Shown here: positions 1 to 7,437 of the stretch, piece by piece
How the letters are laid out: the number at the start of each line of letters is the position of its first letter
Numbering within the stretch: the stretch's first letter is position 1
Notes under the pieces: model-generated
The model's input: the letters and a program-made list of their open reading frames with translations, nothing else
Told to the model about the DNA's origin: nothing
Databases searched by the model: none
From: Kangiellaceae bacterium
GTDB lineage: Bacteria; Pseudomonadota; Gammaproteobacteria; Enterobacterales; Kangiellaceae
Reading direction: 5' to 3'
Assembly (NCBI GenBank): GCA_016743995.1
Contig: JADGFG010000004.1
Coordinates: 1-56,147, forward strand
Length of the DNA stretch: 56,147 bases
Translations under genes and position numbers: made by a program

Positions 1-5
1 TCAAT

Positions 6-971
6 ATGCCCAGACCCGAAAGAATAGAATATGAAGGCGCGTTTCATCATGTGATGAATCGTGGACGTTCCCATCAGGACATCTTTCACGGTGAAGCCTA
101 CTATCAGGAATTTTTGAAACTTCTGGCCGATGTCACTCAACGGTTTGACGCAGTGATCCATGCCTATTGTTTAATGACCAACCACTACCACCTGTTAATT
201 GAAACACCGCAAGCTAATCTTAGCCGCATTATGCGACACGTTAATGGTGTTTATACTCAGAAATACAATTGGTTAAATCACTCGGACGGTAGCTTATTTA
301 AAGGTCGATATAAGTCAGTTTTAGTTGATCAAGATGATTACCTGCTTCAATTGAGCCGTTACATTCATAGAAATCCAATCGATACAGAGAGTCCTATGGT
401 TGACGATTTAGCTGAGTATCCCTGGTCCAGTTACCCGGCATATATTAATCAGAGCAGGGCACCAGATTGGTTATACCGTGATCAGGTTTATCGGATGTTG
501 GGACTAAAGCAACGTTATGCGGGCTATAAAAAATATATTAGTGATGGTGTTGATGAAGACATCAGACGTTATTACGGAAAACATAATGTACTCTCGATAC
601 TGGGGGATGCCAGCTTTAAAGAGACTGCATTTGAAATCAAGGATGAGACAGATGTTGATGAGCTTCGGCGTGCTTTAGCCAATCGTCCGGATACCGACGA
701 AATGATAGGAATAGTTGCCAGACTTTTTAAAGTGGATGAGTTTTACCTCACAGAGAACAAGCAAGGCAAACGTCAATCCTGTCCGATAAGAGGCTTTGCG
801 ATGTATGCATGCCAATACTATGGTGGAAACCGGCTGGTAGACATTTGTGAAGCATTTCAACTGACCAATATCGGAAGTGCCTCATTCTCAATTAATAAAG
901 TAAAAAAAGCAGTGAAACGTGGTGAGTGGAAAAGCGAACGAAAACAGCTGGAAGAAGCCTTAATGTGGTAA
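6..971 (+). CDS. REP-associated tyrosine transposase (RAYT, IS200-like Y1 family)
   Basis: A single-strand DNA transposase of the Y1/HUH class. RAYTs are domesticated IS200/IS605 relatives that act on small palindromic REP elements. The 321-residue protein begins in the usual way (MPRPERIEYEGAFHHVMNRG) although only five bases precede it, so the N-terminus looks complete. The HUH metal-binding motif is visible as TNHYHLLIE near residues 59-67. A candidate catalytic tyrosine lies in NGVYTQKYN near residues 80-88, followed by the family motif GSLFKGRYKS and RYIHRNP. Residues about 230-315 resemble a DnaA domain IV-like helix-turn-helix (RGFAMYACQYYGG, then LVDICEAFQL), as in the longer marine RAYTs. 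No terminal inverted repeats of a complete IS are seen. The motif AGGGGTCA occurs in reverse just downstream (980-987) and again at 3607-3617. Confidence 0.9.
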   Translation: MPRPERIEYEGAFHHVMNRGRSHQDIFHGEAYYQEFLKLLADVTQRFDAVIHAYCLMTNHYHLLIETPQANLSRIMRHVNGVYTQKYNWLNHSDGSLFKGRYKSVLVDQDDYLLQLSRYIHRNPIDTESPMVDDLAEYPWSSYPAYINQSRAPDWLYRDQVYRMLGLKQRYAGYKKYISDGVDEDIRRYYGKHNVLSILGDASFKETAFEIKDETDVDELRRALANRPDTDEMIGIVARLFKVDEFYLTENKQGKRQSCPIRGFAMYACQYYGGNRLVDICEAFQLTNIGSASFSINKVKKAVKRGEWKSERKQLEEALMW

Positions 972-1016
972 AATAGGCGTGACCCCTTTGTTTCGAAATC
1001 ATCTGGAGAAAGTTTT

Positions 1017-1478
1017 ATGAAAGAAGAGAGTGTTTTAATCTTAAGAGCACTGAAAATATTTTTAGCAGGTCTGATCGTTTGGCCTGTTTTTATGAGTACA
1101 GCGAGTTTGGTGGCACCTTTTGTTGGTCATTTTGTTATAGGAGATATTGAAAAAAGTCTCGACTGGTTAAGAATATTTCAACCATACATGCCATTCCTTT
1201 CAATCGTGTTTTCAGTTTCGTTCCTCATGTTAAATAAGGTTGATAAGCGCTTGTGGTTAACCATTATCAGCTGGCTGGTAGTTGCGATTTATCTTGGTAG
1301 TTCTATCTATGGACTCTACCCAGACGATAGTGTTTATTACATTGTTTTTAATGAAATGAGCTTTTGCATGGAAATTGCAATGTTATTTTTAAGCAGTCTG
1401 GTGTTCATGAAAATTTTTAGTCGCTTAGCAGAGGAAAAAGACGAAAAAACAGGACAGTCTATTAATGCTTCCTCATGA
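1017..1478 (+). CDS. hypothetical four-helix membrane protein
   Basis: A 153-residue integral membrane protein of unknown function. Four hydrophobic segments are visible at about residues 11-41, 55-73, 79-100 and 110-134, with a charged, Lys/Glu-rich C-terminal tail. The start is supported by GGAG about 9 bases upstream of the ATG. It follows the RAYT gene by 45 bases but has its own ribosome binding site, and nothing suggests a shared function. I recognise no family motif. The topology resembles small DUF2569- or DUF2975-type membrane proteins, but I would not assign it to either. Confidence 0.6.
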   Translation: MKEESVLILRALKIFLAGLIVWPVFMSTASLVAPFVGHFVIGDIEKSLDWLRIFQPYMPFLSIVFSVSFLMLNKVDKRLWLTIISWLVVAIYLGSSIYGLYPDDSVYYIVFNEMSFCMEIAMLFLSSLVFMKIFSRLAEEKDEKTGQSINASS

Positions 1479-1686
1479 TTAGAACGCATGCCACAGATTC
1501 GGTAGTTTTGTTTAATAGCATAGTCCTTGAAATCAATGAGAGCCAAATGTTTGAATGATGGTAAAGGATGATTCAATAACCTTGTTATTGAGCCCTGATG
1601 ATAAAATGACGCTGGTATTTGTTTAAGATTGACTATAGACTGAGTGTCTATTTAATATCCAGTAAACTAAAAGTAAGGGAATATCA

Positions 1687-2163
1687 ATGAGATTCAAAAA
1701 TCAATTTTTAGCGCTACTACTTGTACTTGTCAGCCAGAGTATTTGGGCGGATGATAATAACTTAAATAATAAAAAGGCTTTTAAACCGGTCCTGAAACTT
1801 TTTGAGGCAATGTCGCAGATAGACCACAAAAAAATGAAAACGGTTGTTACCAAAGACTTTATTTTGCTTGAGCATGGTGAAGTCTGGAGCATTGATGATT
1901 TGGCTAATGTGGTAAAAGCATCGGATTATAAGAGAACCAATTACTTTAGTGTAGTTAACACTCAGTATCAGGGAGATATTGCATGGATTAATTATTGGAA
2001 TAAAGCGAATTTTAGTAATGGGAAAAATAGCCAGGATGTGGTCTGGCTTGAGAGTGTGGTTGTGCTTAAACAAAAAGGCCATTGGGTCATTTCTCAAATG
2101 CACTCAACTCGATTAAAAGCTGAGAACTATCCAAAAAATGTTGAGTTCAAATTAGTGAATTGA
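1687..2163 (+). CDS. secreted NTF2-like/SnoaL-type small protein (copy 1)
   Basis: A 158-residue protein with a signal peptide of about 21 residues ending in SIWA-D, so it is probably periplasmic. The mature part begins with an amphipathic helix (KPVLKLFEAMSQIDHKKMKTVVTKDF, read in part), continues with FILLEHGEVWSIDDL, and ends with beta strands carrying WLESVVVLKQKGHWVISQMHSTR. This is the layout of the DUF4440/SnoaL-like cone fold, in which a helix pair is followed by a curved sheet lined by a pocket. No catalytic residues can be assigned, so it could be a ligand-binding protein or an orphan enzyme. It is the intact member of a tandem pair. Confidence 0.7.
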   Translation: MRFKNQFLALLLVLVSQSIWADDNNLNNKKAFKPVLKLFEAMSQIDHKKMKTVVTKDFILLEHGEVWSIDDLANVVKASDYKRTNYFSVVNTQYQGDIAWINYWNKANFSNGKNSQDVVWLESVVVLKQKGHWVISQMHSTRLKAENYPKNVEFKLVN

Positions 2164-2343
2164 ATGGTCCTGAAACTGTAATGCAAAATCGCGATTTAGT
2201 TGCGTTTATTCTGAGAACGTAAAGATTGGATAATCTGCTCATGAATTGTTCAATGTTTCGTTAACTGCCTTTTTTGGAGAGATGGTATCTACGGTACTGA
2301 ATATCTATTTAGTATTCAGCTAATTAAAAGTGAAGGGTTTTCA

Positions 2344-2833
2344 GTGAGATTTAGAAATCAATTTTTAGTACTACTGTTTTTATTTGTATTTGTATTTGTC
2401 AGTCAGGGGATTTTAGCGAATGGATAATAACGATTATGATAAAAAGGCTTTTAAACCGGTCCTGGAACTTTTTGAGGCAATGTCGCAGATTGATCATAAC
2501 AAAATGAAAACGGTTGTTACCAAAGACTTCATTTTACTTGAGCATGGTGAAGTCTGGAGCATTGATGATTTGGCTAATATGGTAAAAGCATCGGACTATA
2601 AGAGAACCAATTACTTTAGTATAATTAATACTCAGTATCAGGGCGATATTGCATGGATTAACTACTGGAATAAAGCAATTTTTAGTAATGGAGAGAATAG
2701 TCGAGACAGGCTCTGGCTTGAGAGTGTGGTTGTGCTTAAACAAAAAGGCCATTGGGCACTTTCTCAAATGCATTCGACCCGATTAAACGCTGAGAACTAC
2801 CCGGAAGATGTTGAATTCAAAGCGGTGAACTGA
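2344..2833 (+). pseudogene. NTF2-like secreted protein, copy 2, frameshifted after the signal peptide
   Basis: The second copy of the gene at 1687. By alignment with copy 1 its start is the GTG at 2344 (TCAGTGAGATTTAGAAATCA against TCAATGAGATTCAAAAATCA). The signal peptide reads in frame to GILANG and then hits TAA at 2425-2427. One extra base around 2419-2423 (GCGAATGGATAATAAC against GCGGATGATAATAAC) shifts the mature domain into the next frame, where it is open from 2420 to 2833. The signal peptide also has an extra GTATTT unit. Translation could restart at ATG 2420, giving a 137-residue cytoplasmic form without export. The mature domain remains highly conserved, including WLESVVVLKQKGHW, so the lesion is recent, a sequencing error, or tolerated. 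Confidence 0.75.
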
Positions 2834-3091
2834 GTGGCTCTGAAATCCTGATGCAAAATCGAGCCTGTAAATTTAATCGCGCTCATTCTGGAAATGCAAA
2901 GACCGGACCGTCTACTCATTAATTGTTCAATATTTCGTTAATTGCCTTTTCTGGAGAGATGGTATTTACGGTACTGGTACATTCAGACAGGCTTGATGAA
3001 CAGGGAAATAGATCTGGATAAGAGATAAATATTATTGCATATTCAGGAATTTTACGTCAGTACCTGAGCGACTGACCGGGGTAGAATCATA

Positions 3092-3120
3092 TTGCGAAGT
3101 CAAGTTTATTAACTTCGCAA
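3092..3120. terminator. hairpin downstream of the 3132-3545 gene
   Basis: A perfect 9-bp stem, TTGCGAAGT and ACTTCGCAA, around an 11-base loop. It lies 12 bases beyond the stop of the minus-strand membrane protein gene. There is no clear T-run on either strand, so termination is inferred from position only. Confidence 0.35.
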
Positions 3121-3131
3121 CATTGCTGAAT

Positions 3132-3545
3132 CTAAGCGCTAATTAAAGGTATAGCAATCACCAAGGCTAATATACCACCAATTAATCCAGAGGCATTAGC
3201 CGGACCGTATTTAGTCATTATTCCGCCAACAATCTCTGCAAAAATGGCGACACCACCAGCGATAACAATAAATATTGGATTAGTTCCCTTAAACAGAAAA
3301 ACAGCGCCAATTATTAAGGTTGGAATACTTAAATAAAGGAAAAAAGCAAACAGCTTATTGAGGATTCCTGTCAAACGATAACCAGAAAAGCTGTTGGAAG
3401 ACTCCCCATTGTTTAACGATTTATCTACGTTATCACCTATATTTGAAAATCCAGAATTTAGACTCCCTTTGGTGTTATATGCCATTGCTGCAAAAACATT
3501 CAGTACTGCTGCCAAAATTAAAAAAATACCTGCTGCGATATCCAT
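3132..3545 (-). CDS. hypothetical four-helix membrane protein
   Basis: A 137-residue membrane protein of unknown function. Hydrophobic segments lie at about residues 3-22, 63-85, 90-110 and 118-136. A polar Ser/Asn-rich loop of about 40 residues separates the first from the second (NTKGSLNSGFSNIGDNVDKS). The start is supported by GGAGTAGGA directly upstream. It is a single gene, convergent with the duplicated NTF2-like pair. I recognise no domain. Confidence 0.6.
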   Translation of the reverse strand: MDIAAGIFLILAAVLNVFAAMAYNTKGSLNSGFSNIGDNVDKSLNNGESSNSFSGYRLTGILNKLFAFFLYLSIPTLIIGAVFLFKGTNPIFIVIAGGVAIFAEIVGGIMTKYGPANASGLIGGILALVIAIPLISA

Positions 3546-3606
3546 TCCTACTCCATGCTAATTAATTGTTAATTTAAAAAGAACGTATCCTAGCATAAAA
3601 AACGGC

Positions 3607-3617
3607 AGGGGTCAGGT
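3607..3617 (+). repeat. AGGGGTCAGGT motif, possible RAYT-linked site
   Basis: The 11-base string AGGGGTCAGGT shares AGGGGTCA with the reverse complement of the bases right after the RAYT gene (980-987). Motifs of the type GGGGTCAGG are commonly seen beside this class of solitary RAYT in marine gammaproteobacteria, as I recall. Whether this one is a recognition site is inference from two occurrences. Confidence 0.3.
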
Positions 3618-3735
3618 GTGTTGTGTGGAAAATAAGAAGCAGGGGGTGTTTATTTTACAGTATGATTATTCCATACTAGATTTTCAGTATGCCCGGCCCT
3701 GATAAAACGTCCTGTTTAAACGCGAGGCAACAGGT

Positions 3736-4938
3736 TTAATTAGCAGAGTAAACATTAATGGTATCTTTTTGAGAGGTCACTAATAATTTTTTACTCGCTT
3801 TCATAAATGTTACATAAGCTGGTGTTGGGTAGGGCAACTTGCTTTCTGGAGAGATAACCTGCTCAACCATTTGAGTGTCGACATTAAAAATGACCACCTT
3901 ACCAGAATTAAACCCCAGGGCGAACAGGTTAGTTTTATGGGTCGCAGAGACTGACACCAGTGAATCATTCTTGCCTGTTTCAGCTTTAATTTCTCTGTTT
4001 TTCCAACCCGCTTTTGTCAGGTAAATTACGCCGTACTTGAAGTCACATTGATAGAATAACTGATTATTGCTTTTCTGCTGAAATATAAACCTGGGAGTGC
4101 CTTTACAAGGCCTTACATCCCATAAAACTTCTTCAGCGTCCAATAGCGATCTTAACTCGATTCTTCCACCTTTGCTTGCTACGAATATTTGTTGTTTTTG
4201 TAGAGAAAAATCGGTAATTTTTCTTGATGAGTACCAGTGGCCGATATCCCATCTTTTTTTAAGCGTTCCCTCTGGCAGGGACCAGCGTATGATATCTTCA
4301 GAGCGGAAACCAGACGTAATATAACTATTTTCATCACTGGTTATTTTTAAGCCGGTTTGTGATGCGTGGTAAGTGTCCTTTTGGTGAGTATTATTAGCAA
4401 CACCATTTTTCTTTTCTTTAACGATATGGGTTCCATGAATTAATAATTGATATTTGTCAGACCATCGCTTTAAGTCATCATGCCCTTCATCTGCAACGGG
4501 TAATACCTTGTATACTTTTTTCTCTAATGGGTCGTAAAAACAGGTATTGTTCTCGGAAAAAAGAATAAGCCGGTTTTTCGACCACTGGGTCTGGCTGATC
4601 CAGTCTTTCACCAAAGCGGTATTTTCCATCAGGGTAGAGTCTGTGTCGACAGCCGGAGCGGGTAATCGATCAAGAATATTTTTCGGTACAATGTTTTTCG
4701 GTACAATATTTTTTAGTACAATGCTTTCTGCTTTAACGCCTGCCTCATTATCTGTTAACAACCAGTATTTGAAAGAATCTCCTTTAACCAGCGAAAAGTG
4801 TCCATTGCCAGAGGTTGTAAGCTCAGATATCTGGCCTTGTATATTCAGCGTCAAACTGTCTGTTTTTACAAACGCTTTACTCTGCACCGTCAATGAGAGT
4901 GTATTGGCCAGTAGAAATATGACTAAACGAAAGGTCAT
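3736..4938 (-). CDS. periplasmic WD40/beta-propeller-like protein
   Basis: A 400-residue exported protein with a signal peptide of about 20 residues (MTFRLVIFLLANTLSLTVQS). The rest shows repeated blade-like strands such as KITDFSLQKQQIFVASKGGRIELRSL, VSATHKTNLFALGFNSGKVVIFNVDT and TPAYVTFMKASKKLLVTSQKDTINVYSA (each read in part). These are typical of WD40/YVTN propellers, which usually mediate protein contacts. Blades are degenerate and I cannot count them reliably. The start is supported by AAGGAG 8 bases upstream. A 15-bp triplication adds the motif NIVPK in tandem near residues 75-88. No partner gene is adjacent. Confidence 0.6.
   Translation of the reverse strand: MTFRLVIFLLANTLSLTVQSKAFVKTDSLTLNIQGQISELTTSGNGHFSLVKGDSFKYWLLTDNEAGVKAESIVLKNIVPKNIVPKNILDRLPAPAVDTDSTLMENTALVKDWISQTQWSKNRLILFSENNTCFYDPLEKKVYKVLPVADEGHDDLKRWSDKYQLLIHGTHIVKEKKNGVANNTHQKDTYHASQTGLKITSDENSYITSGFRSEDIIRWSLPEGTLKKRWDIGHWYSSRKITDFSLQKQQIFVASKGGRIELRSLLDAEEVLWDVRPCKGTPRFIFQQKSNNQLFYQCDFKYGVIYLTKAGWKNREIKAETGKNDSLVSVSATHKTNLFALGFNSGKVVIFNVDTQMVEQVISPESKLPYPTPAYVTFMKASKKLLVTSQKDTINVYSAN
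4675..4719 (-). repeat. three 15-bp tandem repeats inside the propeller gene
   Basis: Three consecutive copies of AATRTTTTTCGGTAC (third copy slightly changed). On the coding strand they insert the repeated pentapeptide NIVPK, in frame, between the signal peptide-proximal strands and the rest of the protein. Confidence 0.85.
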
Positions 4939-5051
4939 TTATTTGCTCCTTAATCACTATGAGACTGCAATATAACCAAAATAGTAGTCGGTATATTTCC
5001 CCGATAAAAAACAGAAGTCACTCTGGGACGCTGTACATTGTGATAAATTTC

Positions 5052-5696
5052 TCAAGCAACAATGTAATCCAGTTCATGCGCGGTCATGGTGATCACGCTG
5101 GCCATTGCGCTGTCTCGTAACTCTCTATGGATGAGATTATTGGGCGGAATTGCGCCTGCGCCACGCTCAAAAAGAGCAATTGCGGGTGCATTACCATTCA
5201 TGGATGAACAATAGAGCAGACCATCAATTTGAGGGTAAGCATCATAGAGTTTTTGTGCCCAGCGTCTTGTTCTTGAACGAGTGCCAGAATGTATGGCAGT
5301 TGATGCCCCCAGTGTCGTAACAAAATTTCCCGACAGGTCTAAAAGACAGATTTCGGCTTCCAGAGCAAAACCCACATACACAGGCAATCTTGAATTCCTG
5401 TCAATTGTTTCTTTTTCCTGGAATACTTCAGCTAAACAGGTTTTTGCAGCCTCATTACCAGTAGCCAGATACATTATTCCTCTATCTTGCAGGCAGGGAT
5501 TATTTTTTTCATCGGGTAACTGGTGATCAAATCGACTCTGGGTGGGGCCATAATATCTAAACTCATCCCATGCCGTTGAATGCTCATCATCGGAAAAAAA
5601 GATTCTGGATACTTCTGTTCCAGCTTTCACGGTAATAATTCTTGGTTCTATCTGCTGAAGCGCTTGAATAGATTTTGGTTCTGGTAACTTTGGCAT
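5052..5696 (-). CDS. RES-domain toxin (NAD+-consuming type II toxin)
   Basis: A 214-residue RES-family protein. Studied members (for example MbcT) are toxins that degrade cellular NAD+ by phosphorolysis, stopping growth until neutralised by the partner antitoxin. The family triad is visible as R31 (VSRIFF), E90 (CLAEVF, after the typical GIMYLATG strand) and S164/S165 (YCSSMNG). A second arginine at R55 (QSRFDH) is also well placed. The ATG overlaps the stop of the upstream antitoxin gene (TGATG), which indicates translational coupling and matched expression. All key residues are present and the length is normal, so the toxin is probably active. Confidence 0.9.
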   Translation of the reverse strand: MPKLPEPKSIQALQQIEPRIITVKAGTEVSRIFFSDDEHSTAWDEFRYYGPTQSRFDHQLPDEKNNPCLQDRGIMYLATGNEAAKTCLAEVFQEKETIDRNSRLPVYVGFALEAEICLLDLSGNFVTTLGASTAIHSGTRSRTRRWAQKLYDAYPQIDGLLYCSSMNGNAPAIALFERGAGAIPPNNLIHRELRDSAMASVITMTAHELDYIVA

Positions 5697-6298
5697 CAGA
5701 TAAATTCAGCGAGTTTTTTTACATTGGTTACTGAGTGGCCTGTCGCTAACCAGTTAATGGGATTAAATAATATTAATTTGTCTTGTATAGTATCTTCCAG
5801 ATCATTCTGAGGTGTTAAAAAGAAACGCTGAATTCCAATAGGGTGTGCATCATCTCTTAATAAAGGAAAAACTTCTTCCAGTCCTGGAACTGTTCCTCCT
5901 TTTTCTGAGAATTGCCAGGAGGGGTAAACTCTACCTTTAGGTGTATTAACAGAATAGAGGGTTTTGGCATCTGTTCTTTGACGGATTCGACTCGTGGAAA
6001 CGCCCAGATGTTCTGCTGCCTGGGCTGAGGTTAATGAAGAGGCGACCATTTTTCCATATTCTAAAGCAGACTTTTTAAGCACCATCTTATACTCTTCCAT
6101 GCAGGTATCTTCTCCCAGGCCTTTAGCACCAGCCCTCTTAAGGAATGCTTCTTCTCCGGTTGTTAATGCATTACCTATAACCCTGATTCTATATAAAGGT
6201 TGGTGGCGGACGAAGTCTGCTGTTGCTGAAGCCAGTTCTTTAAGCGTCATACCTGCGTTCTTTAAAACCGTTTCATCTCTCTCTAATACAGATGACAT
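5696..6298 (-). CDS. RES-toxin antitoxin with HTH and MbcA/ParS-like C-terminus
   Basis: The partner of the RES toxin at 5052, expected to bind and block it and to repress the shared promoter. I choose the ATG at 6298 (200 residues) because GAGAGGG lies 7 bases upstream. An in-frame ATG at 6316 is only about 8 bases from the predicted transcription start. A helix-turn-helix is visible at residues 88-111 (LTSAQAAEHLGVSTSRIRQR), flanked by an N-terminal helical region without a recognised match. The C-terminal part ends with LILFNPINWLATGHSVTNV, which resembles the toxin-binding domain of Xre-MbcA-ParS antitoxins (typically PxxWLxxG). The order antitoxin then toxin is usual for this type. Confidence 0.85.
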   Translation of the reverse strand: MSSVLERDETVLKNAGMTLKELASATADFVRHQPLYRIRVIGNALTTGEEAFLKRAGAKGLGEDTCMEEYKMVLKKSALEYGKMVASSLTSAQAAEHLGVSTSRIRQRTDAKTLYSVNTPKGRVYPSWQFSEKGGTVPGLEEVFPLLRDDAHPIGIQRFFLTPQNDLEDTIQDKLILFNPINWLATGHSVTNVKKLAEFI

Positions 6299-6330
6299 GT
6301 TAACGCCCTCTCTCATCGTTAGTACCTGTT

Positions 6331-6359
6331 ATTATTGTGCAAAAATACACCATTTTCAA
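6331..6359 (-). promoter_or_regulatory. promoter of the RES toxin-antitoxin operon
   Basis: On the minus strand TTGAAA (6359-6354) and AATAAT (6336-6331) are separated by exactly 17 bases, each matching five of six consensus sigma-70 positions. Transcription would begin near 6324, leaving a short leader before the antitoxin ATG at 6298. Between the boxes an imperfect inverted repeat, GTGTA-TTTT-TGCAC, could be the antitoxin operator. Confidence 0.6.
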
Positions 6360-6491
6360 GTTCTTTGTGCTCATCTGGCTAAAAATACGATAAAAGTGGC
6401 GGTGGTGTTGATAAGAGGCTGGTTATAGTCAGGCGTCTGACACGGTAGAGCAGGTTGGCTTTCACTCAAACTCGTACTCCTGATACATTCC

Positions 6492-6690
6492 TTAGCGATG
6501 CTCTTTATAAACGCTATGAACCCATTGTAGCTGTTCTGCCAGACTATCAATATAGCTCTGTAGCGGTTCCGGGTATTGCTCTGGCCAGTCCAGGCCATAT
6601 TTTTCTGGTCGACATAAAGGTGCCAGTAACGAAGCAACTGATAAGTCGGCTATGGAGAATTGGTTGCCCACCAGGTATAAAATCGCTTGC
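6492..6690 (-). pseudogene. glutathione S-transferase C-terminal fragment
   Basis: The remnant of a GST. The readable part (LYLVGNQFSIADLSVASLLAPL, read in part, to SVYKEHR) is the all-helical C-terminal domain with the hallmark FSIADL and ASLLAPL, ending in a natural stop at 6492. The N-terminal thioredoxin-like domain and start are missing. The frame runs past about 6690 into the 5'-truncated metallo-beta-lactamase gene on the other strand, so homology ends at that junction. The fragment cannot make a functional GST. Confidence 0.75.
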
Positions 6691-7358
6691 ACCAGGTTGC
6701 TCCGGATGGCGAGTATGAGCTTGCGGGTATCTTTTTGACTCACGCGCATATGGGGCACTATACCGGTTTAATGCATTTTGGAAGAGAAGCTGCAGGAACG
6801 GTGAATATTCCTGTATTTGCAATGCCCAGAATGAAGAAGTTTTTATCAACAAATGGGCCATGGAACCAATTAATTAAGCTCAATAATATTACAATTAATG
6901 CGTTATCAGATAACCATCCGGTTAAATTGAATCAACGGTTGAAGGTGACTCCATTGCTTGTGCCGCATAGAGATGAGTATAGTGAAACGGTTGGTTTTTT
7001 AATCGATGGTTCTAACAGAAAAGTTCTTTTTATACCCGACATTGATAAATGGTCAAAATGGAATAGAGATATTGTTAATGAAATTAAACGGGTCGATTAT
7101 GCCTTTCTTGATGCAACATTTTTTGCAGGCGGAGAGTTACCTGGTCGAGATATGAGTGAAGTTCCTCATCCGTTTGTGAAAGAAAGTATAAAATTATTCT
7201 CGCAATTATCAAAAATGGACAGGCAAAAAATTCATTTTATCCATTTTATCCATTTTAATCATTCAAATCCTTTATTGCAGGATAATAGTCGAGCACAACA
7301 AATAGTATTCAGTGAAGGCTATCGTATTGCAAAAGCGGGATTAAGATTGTCATTATGA
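6687..7358 (+). pseudogene. metallo-beta-lactamase-fold hydrolase (PqqB-like), 5'-truncated
   Basis: The C-terminal two thirds of an MBL-fold protein. It opens at a TTG at 6687, just after a stop at 6678, and begins in the middle of the fold with HQVAPDGEYELAGIFLTHAH. The zinc motif HAHMGH is present, as are the later metal-binding regions LVPHRDEYSETVG and FIPDIDKWSKWN. Relatives normally carry about 100 more N-terminal residues, including a signal peptide. These are lost at a junction with a GST fragment of opposite strand. A 9-bp duplication near 7234-7255 gives the sequence IHFIHFIHFNH where one HFIHFNH is usual. It is probably not expressed. Confidence 0.75.
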
Positions 7359-7416
7359 ATTTTGCTTATTGACTGAAATATTAACTGACAGGTGTTTGCC
7401 AATCCAGATTCAGGGG

Positions 7417-7437
7417 CCTGCTCTGGAAAAGAGCAGG
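7417..7437. terminator. hairpin between the MBL remnant and rsgA
   Basis: A perfect 8-bp stem, CCTGCTCT and AGAGCAGG, with a 5-base loop, touching the rsgA stop codon and lying between two convergent genes. No T-run follows on either strand, so strength as a terminator is doubtful. Confidence 0.4.

Larger units (their letters stand above)
1640..2985 (+). repeat. tandem duplication of a ~655-bp unit (two NTF2-like gene copies)
   Basis: Two direct copies of a unit containing a short leader, a gene and its 3' flank. Copy 1 runs from about 1645 to 2300 and copy 2 from about 2300 to 2985. Matching landmarks include CTATTTAATATCCAG/CTATTTAGTATTCAG before each start, long near-identical coding stretches (for example AAAAAGGCTTTTAAACCGGT), ATGCAAAATCG after each stop, and GAGAGATGGTAT near each end. 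Divergence is mostly synonymous or scattered, so the duplication is not brand new. Confidence 0.9.

Noticed and set aside
6371-6637. Minus-strand frame overlapping the GST fragment
   Set aside because: It is out of frame with the recognisable GST sequence and has no family features.
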